Assembly: GCA_030490835.1 (NCBI GenBank)
Contig: CM059975.1
Span: forward strand, 7,963,579 to 8,027,578
Source: Annona cherimola
Taxonomy: Eukaryota; Streptophyta; Magnoliopsida; Magnoliales; Annonaceae
Direction: 5' to 3'
DNA length: 64,000 nt
Both the position numbers and the translations under genes were made by a program. The notes beneath the pieces were generated by a model. It was not told the DNA's origin. It saw only the letters and a list, made by a program, of their open reading frames with translations, and ran no database searches. Of this stretch, positions 1 through 12,884 are shown piece after piece. Position 1 is the stretch's first letter. Each line of letters begins with the position of its first letter.

Positions 1-2636
1 GGACAAACATCTTATCCTCATTTAAGACATCAATACATGAAATTCAACACAGTGACATCATAAAAATTAAGTTAATCTTAATCTTTAAGTCTTTCATTCT
101 TATGATTTATAAATTTTAAATTGTATTATATCTGAAATTTCATGTATTATAGGCTATTAAAGCCTCTTCATCCTTTTGTATTCAAAAATACACCGAGATA
201 ACTCATATATGCATAAACTTTGCATTTAATATATAAATTAAAACATATGGAATAATAGACCTTTCACTCGATATATAATTGATGTTTTCATATTGTAAGG
301 TCATTTGAACTTAAGATAGCCTTTATAGCCTTTTTTCCACTTTCCTTCAAAACATAACCATCAAACCTTAATTACCCATATAAAAATAACTTAACTTGAT
401 ATTTTAAATTACCCAACATGCTTACCAATTTCATAATTAATTCCATTTTACTCTTATTTAACTCTCCCACTTGCTTAAAATGCATCATTTTTTCCCTTCA
501 TTTCAATTTTATTTCTTTTCTAAATAAAGCATATGAGTTAATCTAATAAATTTGTTTTCATAGCCAAACAACCTATTAACTAGGTCATTTCACTTAAATC
601 TCAACACTCATAGCTTAACATATAATACCTCATTATCTAATCATTAAAATAATCATAATTATATAAATACAATAATTAAATGCCTAAAAATTAATATTCA
701 AGCTCATAACCTCAATTTAATTGTTAGATTTTCCCCAACTTTCCTTTACTTCCATTTATCTAACTTATAATTTGTCATTTCATCATCATTTATATGTATT
801 ATACCTTTTTTAAAAAATAATAATTATAACCCATTTAGTATAGCCAAATTCATCATATATGCTCCTGCCTAAATTTGACATTCATTTAGGCTTACCTGAA
901 ATTCTTATATACATATATATTTTTAATAATTATAATTTTTCTTAACCACCCATTTATCACAAATAAATTATATATCATGCTTCTAAAATTAAAATTAATT
1001 ATTTAGGAGTCATCTTTAAACCTAAATTCATCACCCGTACACTGATGAGAGAGTTTTAAGCTTTAAAATTTAGGGATTTTACTGCCTTTCATTTTCACAT
1101 GATATAAATTCAGTAAATTTAATATTTTGAAATCATTTTAGTAATTGCCAACAATTCATATACATGTCATATTACTGCTACCCATTCATTCATTTTTTTC
1201 ATATTTATTTGACACCAAAGTGATATAAAATTCACCTCGTACACATTTAGTTAAAAGAAATCATATACCTCCATACAAATTTCCTAACTATCCAATTTTG
1301 TTTATCATATATGTCAAGATTTTGGCTTCAAGATTTGCACATTTTAATCTAAATCCATATTCATATATTATCAAATTACTAAACTTAATGTTTACAAGCA
1401 ACAACACATACCCGTAACATATATATCCACCTGCTCCTATTTTTTTCACTCAATTTCCACATCCAAATGGGTTCAAAATTATTTATAAATCATCCCATAC
1501 ATAAATAGTATAAAAACCCTATGCCTAGGCCATGATTTTAGGGTTTCCCCATATTCAAGGTATGATGAAAATTTTGAATTTTCTTTCCAACCCAAGATCA
1601 TACATATAATTTTTGCAAATAATACATCCCAACATCATTTAAATACATTATATAGCAATTTGGGGAAAAAATATTAAAAAATTTTAACTCTTGAAATTTT
1701 GGATTTATGCATAGGATTCGATTTTCACATTCCATATACATTATTCGCCTCCCAAAATGAAGATCTACGTGAATCTACGAAAACCCTCATGATTCCTACC
1801 CATTTTAGGAAGAAATTTCAAAACCCTAAGTCACCATTCCATAGCCACAAATCCGAATTTTTCATCCCATTTTCTATAATTCTTCTCTTCATTCTTATAG
1901 ATCTACTCCTATTTAACAAAATTCCCATGACTTTCAAAAGATTGGAAAGAAAATTTCGAAAATCAACAAAAACCCATCTTCCTTACCTACGGCTGGAGAC
2001 GGGTTGGACAGCGATGGCTAGCACCGGCGACGGCGTGTAGACGACATCGGAGTCATGTAGCCGGCTCCTCGTCTCTCCCTCCTCTCCTTCTCTTTCTCCT
2101 TCTCTTCTTCTCCTTCTCTTTCTCTTTTTTTTTTTCTCCTCTCCCCTGCTTGTTTTCCCCTCTCTGTTTATGTGATGGGAGAGAAAGGGGCTGCCTTATG
2201 TGGCCCCACTTAATGTAGTGCACACGTACACACGTGCAGCTACCCCTCGTATTTTTTTTATTTTTCTTATATATGTCCATGTATATATTTATATGTCATG
2301 AATCATAATATTTTAAATTTTATAACTTATACCCACCATATGCATTTAAGCCATTAAATCATGGTCATTTATTAATTTAAATAAATTAATTACTTAAATT
2401 AAACCATTTGACAAAAATTCATTAATTAATCTAAAATTAAATAATACATTTTATTATTATTCTATTCAACATTAACACTCTAACTCATCTTTATTTATTT
2501 ATTAATTCTCCCTTTCTTACTTTATAATTTTAGGCCATTAATAAAATTCTAATTTTATTAATTACATGACCCAAAATTTTCATTTATATATGTCACCTAC
2601 TTATGGGTTGCAAATCTAAAACTTATGGGTACTACA
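1..2636 (-). mobile_element. Solo LTR, left part outside the window
   Basis: Matches the right part of the complete LTR at 52885-57471 nearly base for base, ending ...GGGTACTACA at 2636 and followed by GTAGG, the TSD seen in full in the other copy. The short open frames at 1699-2040 and 2053-2280 lie in it and are repeated in the other copy; they have no recognisable domain. The purine/pyrimidine-rich block near 2070-2160 is low complexity. Orientation is inferred from shared motifs with the 3' LTR of the minus-strand gypsy element at 34589-36384. Confidence 0.85.
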
Positions 2637-2641
2637 GTAGG

Positions 2642-4405
2642 ACGACACGAATTGCACCCCAGAGGTAGGCAAGGGATGTTGCTGGTCATCGAATTTGGTG
2701 CGGTGGGGAGGTCGAATTTAAGGAAGACGAGAGAGGTAGGAAGTTTTCTTCTTGTGGCGGCAACAAAACGCAACGCCAAGCAGGAGTTGCAGTTTCGATG
2801 ACGTGGATGATGAGAAGGTCGCCGGCAGGAAGATGATGCTCTCGTTAATTTATGGTGCTCCGGCAATGCACTAAATCTCCCTACGACCAATATATGTTTG
2901 GATGATCACAACCATTGATGTAGCTTGTAGCTTAGTTCAATCTTCTTCTTCTTTTTGAAAGAATAGCTTAGTTCAAGCTTAGTTAACCCAGTAGATGTCC
3001 CCAAATCATCTTGTATATGCTTGATCTTATTGTTTTTCACAGCGTGGATCCCTGATGCTAATTTGAACTGTCAGATTTTCTTTGAAAACAGCAATTGGCA
3101 TATAAGTGATGGTTTCACTTAAATAACAATCATTGATATAGATATATATTGTATGCGTGGTGAGAGTAAAAAATTACCGGTAGATATTTGAGATGGGCTA
3201 TTTAAAATAATTGTTATATTTATTCCGTGTAAGATAAAAAATAATTGATATGTATATTTATGTATTTGTCATATAAATGATGGGCAATGAAAATTTGTTA
3301 GAGATGTAAAATATGATGAGTCAAGACACAATTAAATGTACATGTGTCTTGCCACGTATGGCCAGAGCAGATGCTGACGCGAGTTTAAGAATAATGTGAT
3401 ACGACATGTGTACTGACGCGGTGTAAAGAGAATAATACTAAAAAAGATAAACTAGTTCTATGAGTAGTTGTGTAGAAATGATTAGAAAATAAGACAGTTG
3501 TATTTGAAAGATATAAGGAAATAATTTTAAAATATTGGAGTTATAGAAAGGGAAAAGTGTTAGATTGAAAAGTTTCAACTTAATATTTTCTTCTCATTGT
3601 CAAACACAACCTTGTTTAGCTGTCTATTGGAATGTTATATGAAAATTGTAAAAATATCACATAGCCTGATTGCAATACCAATTGAGAAGATTGCAAAATA
3701 CTCATAAATATATATACATGTATCTTATGTATGATAGGCCTGACCCACTTAACGCGTGACTACACAAATATTTTTTATTCGACATTCTGCCTGTCCACCA
3801 AGGTTATGGTCATTGCCACAAACATTTTACGTCTCCAGCTTGTTGTTGGTGTCGATTGCCCCTAATGCAAATTATGTGCGCGAATATTGACCGCCAAAAT
3901 ATCTTTTTTTCTGATAAGGGTCAAAATCGTTTTTAGTTAATGAGATTTGTCGCAGCCAGTTACAAGCGTATGCACACAACATGCATTTACCATAACTACT
4001 TGTGATAGGACCATTCACTTCTTATTTCGTTCATCTTTTTAATTAAATAAAAGTTAATTGTATCTTATACATAATCAAACTTTTTATTTATTGAGGGCTT
4101 ATATATATTTCCTGTCCACCAATACACTGCATTGAATTCCAACTTCAGATGGGGGACGGTTTCCTTCTTACTTCATCTTTTTAATTTGTTCTGCCACATG
4201 CTTCTGGATATCCATAACTCGTTCCTGGGATGAATTCAACGAGATATATTAGGTGTACCAAATATTGTAGTAGTCAATCAGAAGCGATGGCAGCTTAAAT
4301 TATAAGTAGGTTTTACAGCCATTAGACGACTGCGTCCGCAGCTACGAGTACGTCTAATTGCAGACCATTTCAACAACGTCTGGAAATTAAACTCCCGTCG
4401 ATCGC
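2642..4405. other. Non-coding flank and upstream region of GLP-1
   Basis: Collinear with 27481-30000 and 57477-59534. A GC-richer block at 2642-2890 has an open frame on minus, but the A' copy has frame-breaking indels, so I do not call a gene. The 3760-4405 part is the conserved promoter region. The remainder is AT-rich. Confidence 0.6.
3425..3615. mobile_element. Partial MITE of the 29336 family
   Basis: Contains TAGTTGTGTAGAAATGA and AGTGTTAGATTGAAAAGTTTC as in the family's right half, ending GTCAAACACAAC. It is present in A and A'' (about 58565-58740) and not in A' near 28640. Confidence 0.45.
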
Positions 4406-4413
4406 TATAAATA
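4406..4413 (+). promoter_or_regulatory. TATA box of GLP-1
   Basis: TATAAATA, 82 bp upstream of the ATG at 4495. The same TATAAATATGTGTT context precedes the minus-strand GLPs at 13845 and 32044, so the core promoter is ancestral to both orientations. Upstream sequence 3760-4405 is conserved with 29110-30000 and with the orphan promoter at 12885-13440. Confidence 0.8.
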
Positions 4414-4494
4414 TGTGTTACTTCCTTGCTCTTTTCCCCGCAGCTCCTTTTGCCATCTTTTGTCTTCATTTTCTTTCAGCTTGTGAGCATCACG

Positions 4495-5285
4495 ATGGCT
4501 GCTAACCTCGTTGTAGTTTTCCTTCTCTCTCTGCTTGCCTCCCTCAGTTATGCAGAGGACCCTAGTCCCCTGCAGGATTTCTGTGTTGCGATCCGCAACC
4601 CACCAGGTTGCTGATTAATCCTTTCATTTCTAGTCAATCATCCATCTCTCGTACTTTCTTTTTTTTTAGTGTTGACTCATTTGTATTTTATTATGCTTGT
4701 GGACAAAGAGACTGACTTTGACAAATGGACCTTGCAGTTTTCGTAAACGGGTTTATTTGCAAAGACCCAAACCAGGTGGTGGCTGATGATTTCTTCTTCC
4801 CGGGTCTGAACATACCCGGAAACACAGAAAACATGGTTGGGTCGAATGTGACCCAAGTGACGGTGAACCAGCTACCTGGACTCAACACATTGGGGATCTC
4901 TTTGGTCCGAATCGACTATGCACCATACGGCCAAAATCCTCCCCACACACACCCTCGCGCTACTGAGATCTTGACAGTCCTCGAGGGAACTCTCTTGGTT
5001 GGCTTCGTCACTTCCAACACTGACAATCGACTCATAACCAAAGTCCTCCAGCCGGGCGATGTCTTCGTCTTCCCCATTGGACTCATTCACTTCCAGGTGA
5101 ATATAGGCCACGGCAATGCTATCGCTATCGCTGGTCTGAGTAGCCAAAATCCAGGGGTCATCACCATCGCCAATGCTGTATTCGGTTCGAAGCCGCCGAT
5201 CTCGGATGATATCTTGGCCAGGGCTTTCCAAGTGGACAAGAAAATCATCGATTTGCTACAAGCTCCGTTCCAGACTAGCAGTTAG
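4495..5285 (+). CDS. Germin-like protein, intact (GLP-1)
   Basis: Two exons, 4495-4606 and 4738-5285, joined across a 131-bp GT-AG intron that splits one codon, giving 219 residues, the usual GLP length. Residues 1-20 are a hydrophobic signal peptide ending SYA. Cys30 and Cys45 fit the conserved germin disulfide. Cupin box 1 (around [10 protein letters not shown]) supplies His107, His109 and Glu114; box 2 (around [11 protein letters not shown]) supplies His155. These are the metal ligands of the fold. Asn74 lies in an N-glycosylation sequon (NVT). Known for the family: secreted, manganese-binding beta-barrel oligomers of the apoplast, some with superoxide dismutase and a few with oxalate oxidase activity; activity here cannot be read from sequence. 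The start is the first ATG downstream of the TATA box at 4406. A poly(A) signal AATAAA lies at 5348-5353. The coding sequence matches 59624-60414. Resemblance is to GLP subfamily 1. Confidence 0.95.
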
Positions 5286-5579
5286 TCATGGATCGTAACC
5301 CACAATTTGCCCCTGAGCTTCCACATATCAATCTGGTTGTTTATTTAAATAAAATTACATGTTCGGCATACATACATGTGCATATATTCTGCTAAATAAG
5401 TAAAAGGGGGCGTCCTGTTTTTTTTTTTTTTTTGAATTTCTATTTCTTAATTAAGAGAAATGTGTGGGAACTTGGAAATGATTTGAATGCTATGGGCTTT
5501 ACTAGCCCATTTCTATCACCGTGCCCATTGAACACTTGGGCCTTTTCTCTATCAACGGCCCAGTTCACTCCCTGCGAGT

Positions 5580-8500
5580 TAGGGTTGTTAACGTATCGGG
5601 TTGGAGCCTAATCTTAATACTAACCCATTTAAAATATCTCAACCCTAATCCGTTTATTAACCCATTTAATAAACGGGTTGGTGGGTTGTTAACAAGTTGT
5701 ATAACAAATAACCTAAAAGCCTAGACTCCAGTAGATAATGATCTTGCAGGGAGAAACGAGAGGATGTTTTCGGCATAGGGGAAATGGAAATAGGGCAGTA
5801 TGGGGAAAATGGAATTAGAGCAGCAGTAAAAAAATGAATATTAGGTGATTTGAGGAAGACTTAGAAAGTAAAAATAACCAAGGGGTTTATATATATATAA
5901 CTTTAATGAGTTAAGAAAGTTAAATGGGTTGAACGAATTAAACGAGTTAAATAGGTTATATGGGTTAAATAGTGTAACACCCCACCCTTGAGGTGTTGTG
6001 AATGAGGTCTACTATGTCAAAGCTGAGAATAAGATCTTCCAAGATAGAAATAGATACCAATGTGCAAAATCAAAAAAACTTTTAACTATCACATCTCAAG
6101 TTTGCTCCTTATGGAGTTATTATACAATTTCCAGTGTCTAAAATCAAAATAAGCAAGCATTATAAGATAATTTCAATAACGTTCTAAACTTCTGTGTCTT
6201 TTCCTCTGCTAGGTTTGCCTTTTTCCCATGTTGATAAAGGCTCTAGTATAGCATTGTATCCCTGTTTTTCCACTGAAAACAAAAACTATGTGAGCTGAAA
6301 GCTCAATAAGTAAAAATGTATTTTTTTTCTAAATTCATTTTCAATCATTTTGATTTTTTTTCAAAAACAAATAGAATATCTATATTATCTTTTATGCACA
6401 ACAAATTGTAATAAAAACATCTTAATAAATGTGCACACATATGTCAATTTTAAATCATGCATTCATACTGTGGGTATTGTCATCTATTTGTGCTCGCGTG
6501 CAGCCGTGCTACACATTCGTGAGCTAAATCATCTCCTTTGGTAGTCCTGAGGTCGCTACCCAAGTACTACCATACTACTTTGCTCCTTGGCGGCAAACTC
6601 AATATGAAATTATGCATCATGCTCATGAACTTTAATTAACGCACCACTTAAATTCACTACTAAACATGATTTTGAAACAATAATGCTCATATTTGAATAA
6701 ACCAACTTGAAAGAAAATTTCAATTTAAATAAATAATCACATTTCATAGCAAATCACAATATTCAAATAATATTTTCAAAGTCATGATTTGGTAAAATTT
6801 TACTTACCTCTGAGTAGACTTTAAAACTCCTCTTTTTCCAATTTTTTTGTAGTAGCCTCAAGTCTCTTTTCCTAATTTTCATCACAATATGTTCATTATT
6901 TCACTTTGATTTTCACAAATATTATTTAAAATTCCATTTACAACTTTTCCAAATTTTCTCATAATTTTAATCGTCAAAATCCTATTTTCTTCTATTTATT
7001 CTTATATTAATTCACTTTTAAACAAATTTATTTTTATATATAAAAATAAATTTGGACGTCTGCTTCTTTAAATATTTTCCTTTAATTTTTCTCATATTTT
7101 TATAATTTATATATATATATATATTTCCATTTATCACACCTTTATAAACTTTCATTCTTCATAAATTTATAATTTTAAACTCATTTAAGCTTCTAAATAT
7201 TGACTTTAATTTTCTTGGTATTTTTTATAATTTTCTGTATTTTTTCAGATTTTTCGGTATTTATTTGAGTTTTTTTTTCCACCGCCGGTGGGCTGCTGCT
7301 GGCGGGCCGGAACAGTCGGCCAGGCTAGTGGGCCGGATCCTTTGTTGGAAGTTGGGCCAAACTGGATAGTGGGCTGGCTCTGTTTACGTGGACTAAGCTC
7401 TTGGGCTTTTGTTTCTGTAGGCTTAAGCTTGGTTTCTGGGCTTCTGACTCACTGGGCCTGTTCAGATGGGCTTAGCCCACCAGTCCAGAAGCTTATTCAT
7501 TTATGCGTTTATTTTCAACGGTCCATATTTTCCAAATAAAATGGCTTATATCTCTCAATATACATATCTGTTTGATTTGAAATTTTAGGGGTAAACTTAT
7601 AAAATTATGTTTTATAATCTGGACGGTCCATTTTTCAAAATAACATCTCTATCATCAGATTTAATATAAAGGGTTTAATAAAGGGTTAATATTAAATATC
7701 ACTTCAAATAGCCATATAAACTAATTTTTAACAGAATTAATTCATCACATATACTGTAAAATATCTCAAATAATGTTTGTAATGGTTCGGATTATTCTTT
7801 TTGCATCTATATTTTCCTGTAATTATTTTTTTTGTGTTTTTCTCTTAAAATACATATTTACCACTCTATATTATGTGTAAAAATCGCTATGTCTAAAAAT
7901 CTATAAGTCTAATCAATCTAAAATTTTGCAGGCAAGCTAATCATATAATTATCTTGTTATTGTACGGTCACAATTCTCTGATTATGCTCAGAAGTGCGTT
8001 TATTTCATCATATATCATTTCATACCCTTTATTTGGTACTTCTCATTTAAATAAGTAAAATTTCCACATTAAACATTTCAATAATACTTTTGTGACTAAT
8101 TAGTCATGCTAGAAACATCGTGAATGGTTTAGATCTATGAAATAACTTGCGTATAATATAGAATGAATGAGATTTACCGTAAGATGGTTAGACGCAGCTT
8201 ACAAAAAAAAAAACTCCTTCTTTCTCGTCGGTCTCTCTGTTCCTGCGCACCTTCTTCTTCAATTGGCCGAAAACCATCTCACATGTGCCCCTTTTTATAC
8301 TAATCTATATGCTAAACGGCTAGGATTAAATGCTATAAGTCCCACAGTTTATTTATTTATTATTATTTTTTTTAAACTGCTCCTTTGCATGAGCCATGAA
8401 TCCAATCCGTTTCTTAGAACAGAAACGGATGGCTGTTACAAATGGGTTGCTAAACGGGTTGACAAGTTATAAAATCTCAACCCTAATCCATTTATGTAAT

Positions 8501-8620
8501 TAAATGGTTAAACGGTTTGGCGGATCATAATACATTTATTCAAAAATTTCAACCCAAACTCATTCATAAACGGGTCGGACGAACGAGTTGATGGGTTAAC
8601 AATGACCATTAACACCCCTA
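5580..8620. mobile_element. Non-autonomous hAT-like element, host of a solo LTR (copy 1)
   Basis: Terminal inverted repeats TAGGGTTGTTAA and, reading inward from the right, TAGGGGTGTTAATGG. TSDs are CTGCGAGT (5572-5579) and CTTCGAGC (8621-8628), diverged by two bases; the duplicate copy has a perfect 8-bp pair. Its own body is only about 570 bp (5580-5972 and 8446-8620), rich in AAACGGGTT/AACCCATTT motifs, with no transposase. The rest is a nested solo LTR at 5973-8440. A related element without insertion lies at 11273-11805. Confidence 0.85.
5973..8440 (-). mobile_element. 2.47-kb solo LTR inside the hAT-like element (copy 1)
   Basis: Starts TGTAACACCCCACC and ends GGCTGTTACA, flanked by AATAG (5968-5972) and AATGG (8441-8445); the duplicate has a perfect AATGG pair. 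No pol sequence is present. It is the inverse-orientation relative of the LTR at 47361-49210, whose ends are TGTAACAGCC and GGTGTTACA. The strand is inferred by analogy with other gypsy-type LTRs here. The open frames at 7288-7539 and 8167-8472 lie inside and have no recognisable product. Confidence 0.85.
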
Positions 8621-8655
8621 CTTCGAGCTTAAGGTTGAGTTGGGGGTAGCGTACA

Positions 8656-8928
8656 GGAAGTAATAAAATTTTTGAAAAAAATGTTTTCGATATAAAATTT
8701 TGAAATTAGTAGAAAATAATTTGATATGATAAAAATAATGACAAGGGGTAAAGTGAATAAGTTAAAATAGATAAATATATTGTGTAAATAATTGTGTGGA
8801 AATGATTGTACTTGTATAGAAAATTTTAAAAAAATAATTTAAAAATATAGTAGTTGTAAAGAGTAAAAAAATTTTAAATTAAAAATTTTTAGTTGGAAAA
8901 AATTTATGATTTACCATACATGCCCTTA
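8656..8928. mobile_element. Diverged MITE of the 29336 family, copy 1
   Basis: Interior AGATAAATATATTGTGTAAA, GTTGTAAAGAGT and AAATTAAAAATTTTTA segments match the family. It is absent in A', where the flanks meet at about 30515. The duplicate starts near 63819 and runs off the window. Confidence 0.5.
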
Positions 8929-9591
8929 ATTTGTATAGAAGGCTTGCCATTTGCGAAGAAGCAGATTTATTTTGCTTACGTAAATGTAACCGTCATCCTA
9001 AATACTTACTAAAATTTAAAATTCGGAAATGGACTTATCCTCTGCGTACTGCTAAACAAAACCTTGCCTTTTGTAATGATGAATCGGGCACAGTTGCCGT
9101 AGTTTTCCAGTGATATTCAGAATTTTCTTTTAATCGGATAAAATTCGAAGTCAGTGAGATATACTATATGCACAGAGCTCAAATTTTGAATGATTTTTTC
9201 TTATTTTTTTTTATTAAAAATGTAATTCTCCACTCATTCGCTACAGCGGATATATTTTAGGTTTCACTATAAAAATTTTGATTTTTGGCAAAAAATTTCC
9301 ATGCAAAATGTTAAAATTTGATTGTTAAAAAGTTGGTTGTTAATAATTTGTGGCATATTTCATATAACAATCATAAAGAAGAAATTTTTTGAGCCCCATT
9401 AAGAAGAAATTTGATTGCCAATAATTCATAATTTTTGTATTTAAGCAAAGAAATTTGATTTGATTGTCAAAACATTATTATAAATTAAAAATTCTTATTA
9501 ATGAAAGTATCACTATAAGTAAAGAAAATTTTTTGTCTATAAAAGTAGCAGCTTAAACAAGAAAAATTTTCATGCATATATATAGAGGAAT
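8929..9591. other. Gene-free repeat-derived DNA
   Basis: The block 9240-9590 (GTTAAAATTTGATTGTTAAA and similar segments) recurs at 30840-31140 and, diverged, at 41040-41330, so it is an old dispersed repeat. The small open frame at 8931-9113 recurs in A' with frame changes. Nothing coding is supported. Confidence 0.5.
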
Positions 9592-10970
9592 ATTCAAGTG
9601 CAACGCCACGCTGAAATGAGCCCCACATGGTAATCAAATTATAATTTACTCCACCCATTATATTTAGAATAATGTATTATATTACCATATCAATTTTTAT
9701 CTCAATTGAATATGTGTATGGACCCCATCTAAAAATGGTACAAATTCAAGGTAATAAAATAATTTAATTTAAATAACAACTTTAAAGTGATTTTTTCAAC
9801 ATGTAAACCATTTGTTATAAAATTTATATATGGATAAATGATTGTATAATATTTTATCGCATTCTAATATGTATAGAGCCTAAAAATGGGCAAATATACC
9901 ACTGTCTGGTGCAGTGCAGAGGCGCTGCACTGGAACAGCTCTTATATATATATGAGAAAATAATCAAGTGTATTCGGACCTGTGCACTATGGGACCCATT
10001 TCATCATGAATGAGAAATCTACTCCACCAATTGTATTTAGAATTATTCACTTTATTAACATTTCAATTTTCACCCAAATCCAATATGTGTATACGTCCTT
10101 TCTTAAAATGGTACAAAATGAACGTAATAAAATAGTTTAATATAAATATCAAGTTTAAAGTAGCATTTTCAACATCTAAACTGTTTAAAATATGATTGTT
10201 ATATGGATAAATGATTTTATAAAGTTTCATTACATTTTAATATATGTGGGGCCCGTCTACATAGGATAGGTCTCATATATGTGTGGGGGGAGGGGTTATT
10301 TCAAGTACAGCGTCACTACATCGTAATTACAGTGTAGTGGCACTAAAATAGGCCCCACATGATGATCAAATTATAATCTACTCCACCTATTGTATTTAAA
10401 ATAATATATTCTATTATCATATCAATTTTCATCCCAATCGGACATGTATAGACCCCATCTGAAAATTGTACAAATTTAATGTAATAAAATAGTTTGATGT
10501 AAATAACAACTTTAAAATAGTTTTTTCAATATGTACAATATTTGCTACAAAATTATATATAGATAAATGATTATATAAAATTTTATTGCATTTGCACCGG
10601 AACGCAATTGCACCTGAATAGTAGTGCAGTTGGCCAAAAATAAGTCTCACACAGATTAGAATACAATTAAACTTTATACAATTATTTATCTATATAAAAA
10701 TTTTATAAACAATAGTATATACGTTGAAAAAACTACTTTAAAATTGTTATTTACATCAAGCTATTTTATTATGTTGAATTTGTACCATTTTCAGATGGGG
10801 TACATACACATATCCGATTGGGATGAAAATTGGTGTGGTAATATAATACATCATTCTAAATATAATGGGTAGAGTAGATTATAATTTTATGATCATGTGA
10901 ATCCCATTTTAGTGCAACTGTACCGTCATTACAGTACAGTTGTACTGCACCTAAATATTCGTCTATATAT
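9592..10970. mobile_element. Cluster of related MITEs, last pair inverted
   Basis: Four units of about 300-350 bp share ATAATCTACTCCACC, ATTTTCATCCCAAT and GACCCCATCTGAAAAT-type segments. Three are direct (about 9592-9945, 9955-10262, 10290-10600) and the fourth (about 10620-10945) is inverted, so 10300-10945 forms a long imperfect hairpin with arms of about 280 bp. The ends carry GCAGTGCAG or TACAGTACAG palindromes. The whole cluster is missing from the related A' site at about 31130-31150. The frame at 10429-10650 is not a gene. Confidence 0.75.
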
Positions 10971-11272
10971 ATTTACCTTGCTAATAAAGATTTCGGCCAA
11001 ATAGGCTTTGAATGTCTCCGGTTGGTTGATTTGTGTTAAATAAATCATTTTAAAACAAACACCCTAACAAATCTTCTTTGCAAATTTAAGAATATGTAAA
11101 AATGGTACAAAAAAGTAATAACATTGGAAAAACAACTCTATATACATCCAAACACCTACATTGTACCATTAACATTTTGGATATATTCAGAGTTGTCATA
11201 TGGCAGAAATTGGCAATGCAGACTCCACTTTTCCATTAAATGCAGCCATATGTAGGGCTAGCTCATTAGAAG

Positions 11273-11805
11273 TATGAGTGTTAATGGATCGGGTTAAACG
11301 AATTAGAGTTTAATTCTAATTCTAACATATTTAAACTATCTTAACCCTAATACATTTATTAACCTATTTAAAAACCTCGACTAAACTCATTTACAATCCA
11401 TTTAAGATGACTTGAAAGGCCTAGACTTCAGCAGATAATGATCTCACAGAGAAAGACAAGAGAGTATTTTCAGTGTAGGGAAAATAAAAATATGGTAACA
11501 ACAAAAAAATGAAATCAATACAGCAATGGGAAAATGGAAATTAGGCATTGAGAGAAATAACTAAAGAATTTACATATATATTAAACGTCAATCTGTTAAA
11601 CGCGTGAAACATGTTAAATGGGTTAAACGGATTACTAAATAGGTTGACAGATTGTAAAATATCAATCCTAATTCATTTATTTAATTAAATAGTTGAACAA
11701 GTTTGTAGCTCATAAACTATTTATTGAAAAATTTCAATCCAAACTTATTTATAAATGGGTTAGCCGAGCGAGTTGATGGGTTGACCATGACCATTAATAC
11801 CCCTA
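11273..11805. mobile_element. Non-autonomous hAT-like element without nested LTR
   Basis: 533 bp with ends TATGAGTGTTAATGG and GACCATTAATACCCCTA, related to the element at 5580-8620 over its full body. Flanks ATTAGAAG and CCTACAAG match at five of eight positions, as expected for an old TSD. Confidence 0.65.
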
Positions 11806-12884
11806 CCTACAAGAAAATGCAGTATATGTAACAACTTTTTGCAGCCAAAGATTTTGCTACATTTGATCAAATGTAGCTAACTCTCATGTTAACTACAACC
11901 AAAAGTTTATTATTATTTGCAGTCAAATTTTAGTAACTACTTTAAAATTTATTTGGTTGTGATTTAAAAAATAATTGTGTTTAACCAAATATAACTACTC
12001 AAAAGCAACCAATTATCTACAAGGAAACATTAAATGTATATATAATGAAACTAAATATACATTATATGTAGCCAAAAGTTGACTACATTAAGTTAGATTT
12101 GTTGTAGAGAGCTAAACACCATGTCAACAAACACGTGAAGGCAAATTATAGAAGTGTTGTGCTCAGTTGAATCCCAACTGAAGAAATGCTTATTTTGGGC
12201 TGCGCTAATCTGATTTTATTAGATCTAAACCATCCAATGTGTTTAATGCATCATATTTAGTTAGAAAGTAAAAAAAAAAAAAAAAAAAAATCACCATATG
12301 AAATGATCGCACTATAAAATAAAATGAAAATCATTTTACACTATATATAAACATTTAAAAATTTTTATACCAAGTTTGGTCCATCTATATGTATTTTTAT
12401 ACAAAATGTCGTTAGAGATTTCACAAAACGACGTTGGCATGGTCTAAACTGAGTGTCTCCTGTCACTGGATCACTTCCAATCATAAAAGGCAAAAAAGAA
12501 GTAAGCGCATGGGGAGATCAATGGATCGAAGACCTCCTTGCCAGCTCTAAGGATTTGTTCTTTTGTCACTGCTCAACTGAGTCATAGCATAGGGCAGTGT
12601 AAGATAAGATTACTAGAGAGAATGTCTGATGGTCTTGCCTTGTAACAATTAGCCATTGCCACAAGTCGTCTACCTCCTAGATCCAGAGCAAACAACCAAC
12701 ATCTCTCACCCATTCTCAACGGGGGATATGCATTGCTCTGTCCATCTTCCAATAACATATGCAGCCGGCCAGATCACATAGGCTTCTATTTGGGTGGGAA
12801 GGGGGACCAAGGAGACTTCCAACTGCAACATTTTGGGTGGGAATTAAATCCATGCGATGCTACCAAAATTAACAGACCCCATCA
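11806..12884. other. Gene-free stretch
   Basis: AT-rich. 11830-12110 has repeated TGTAGC/CAACTAC-type motifs suggestive of an old transposon, and 12270-12290 is an A run. 12300-12430 matches 31400-31515. I see no gene. Confidence 0.45.

Noticed and set aside
1699..2040. A 113-residue open frame repeated at 56543-56887
   Set aside because: It lies inside the solo LTR; its conservation reflects the recent duplication only, and it has no recognisable domain.
2597..2890. A minus-strand gene repeated at 57432-57725
   Set aside because: The frame crosses the LTR boundary at 2636, and the older copy near 27481-27735 has indels that break it.
4426..4614. A longer N-terminal frame reading through the GLP-1 5' UTR into exon 1
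   Set aside because: It has no ATG before 4495 in that frame downstream of the TATA box, and it runs into the intron; the spliced form restores the standard germin protein.
4872..5231. Long open frames antisense to the GLP exons (also 14019-14261, 21760-21981, 32182-32457, 60001-60360)
   Set aside because: They are shadows of the conserved GLP reading frame, have no domain of their own, and lie inside genes with clear splice sites and cupin motifs.
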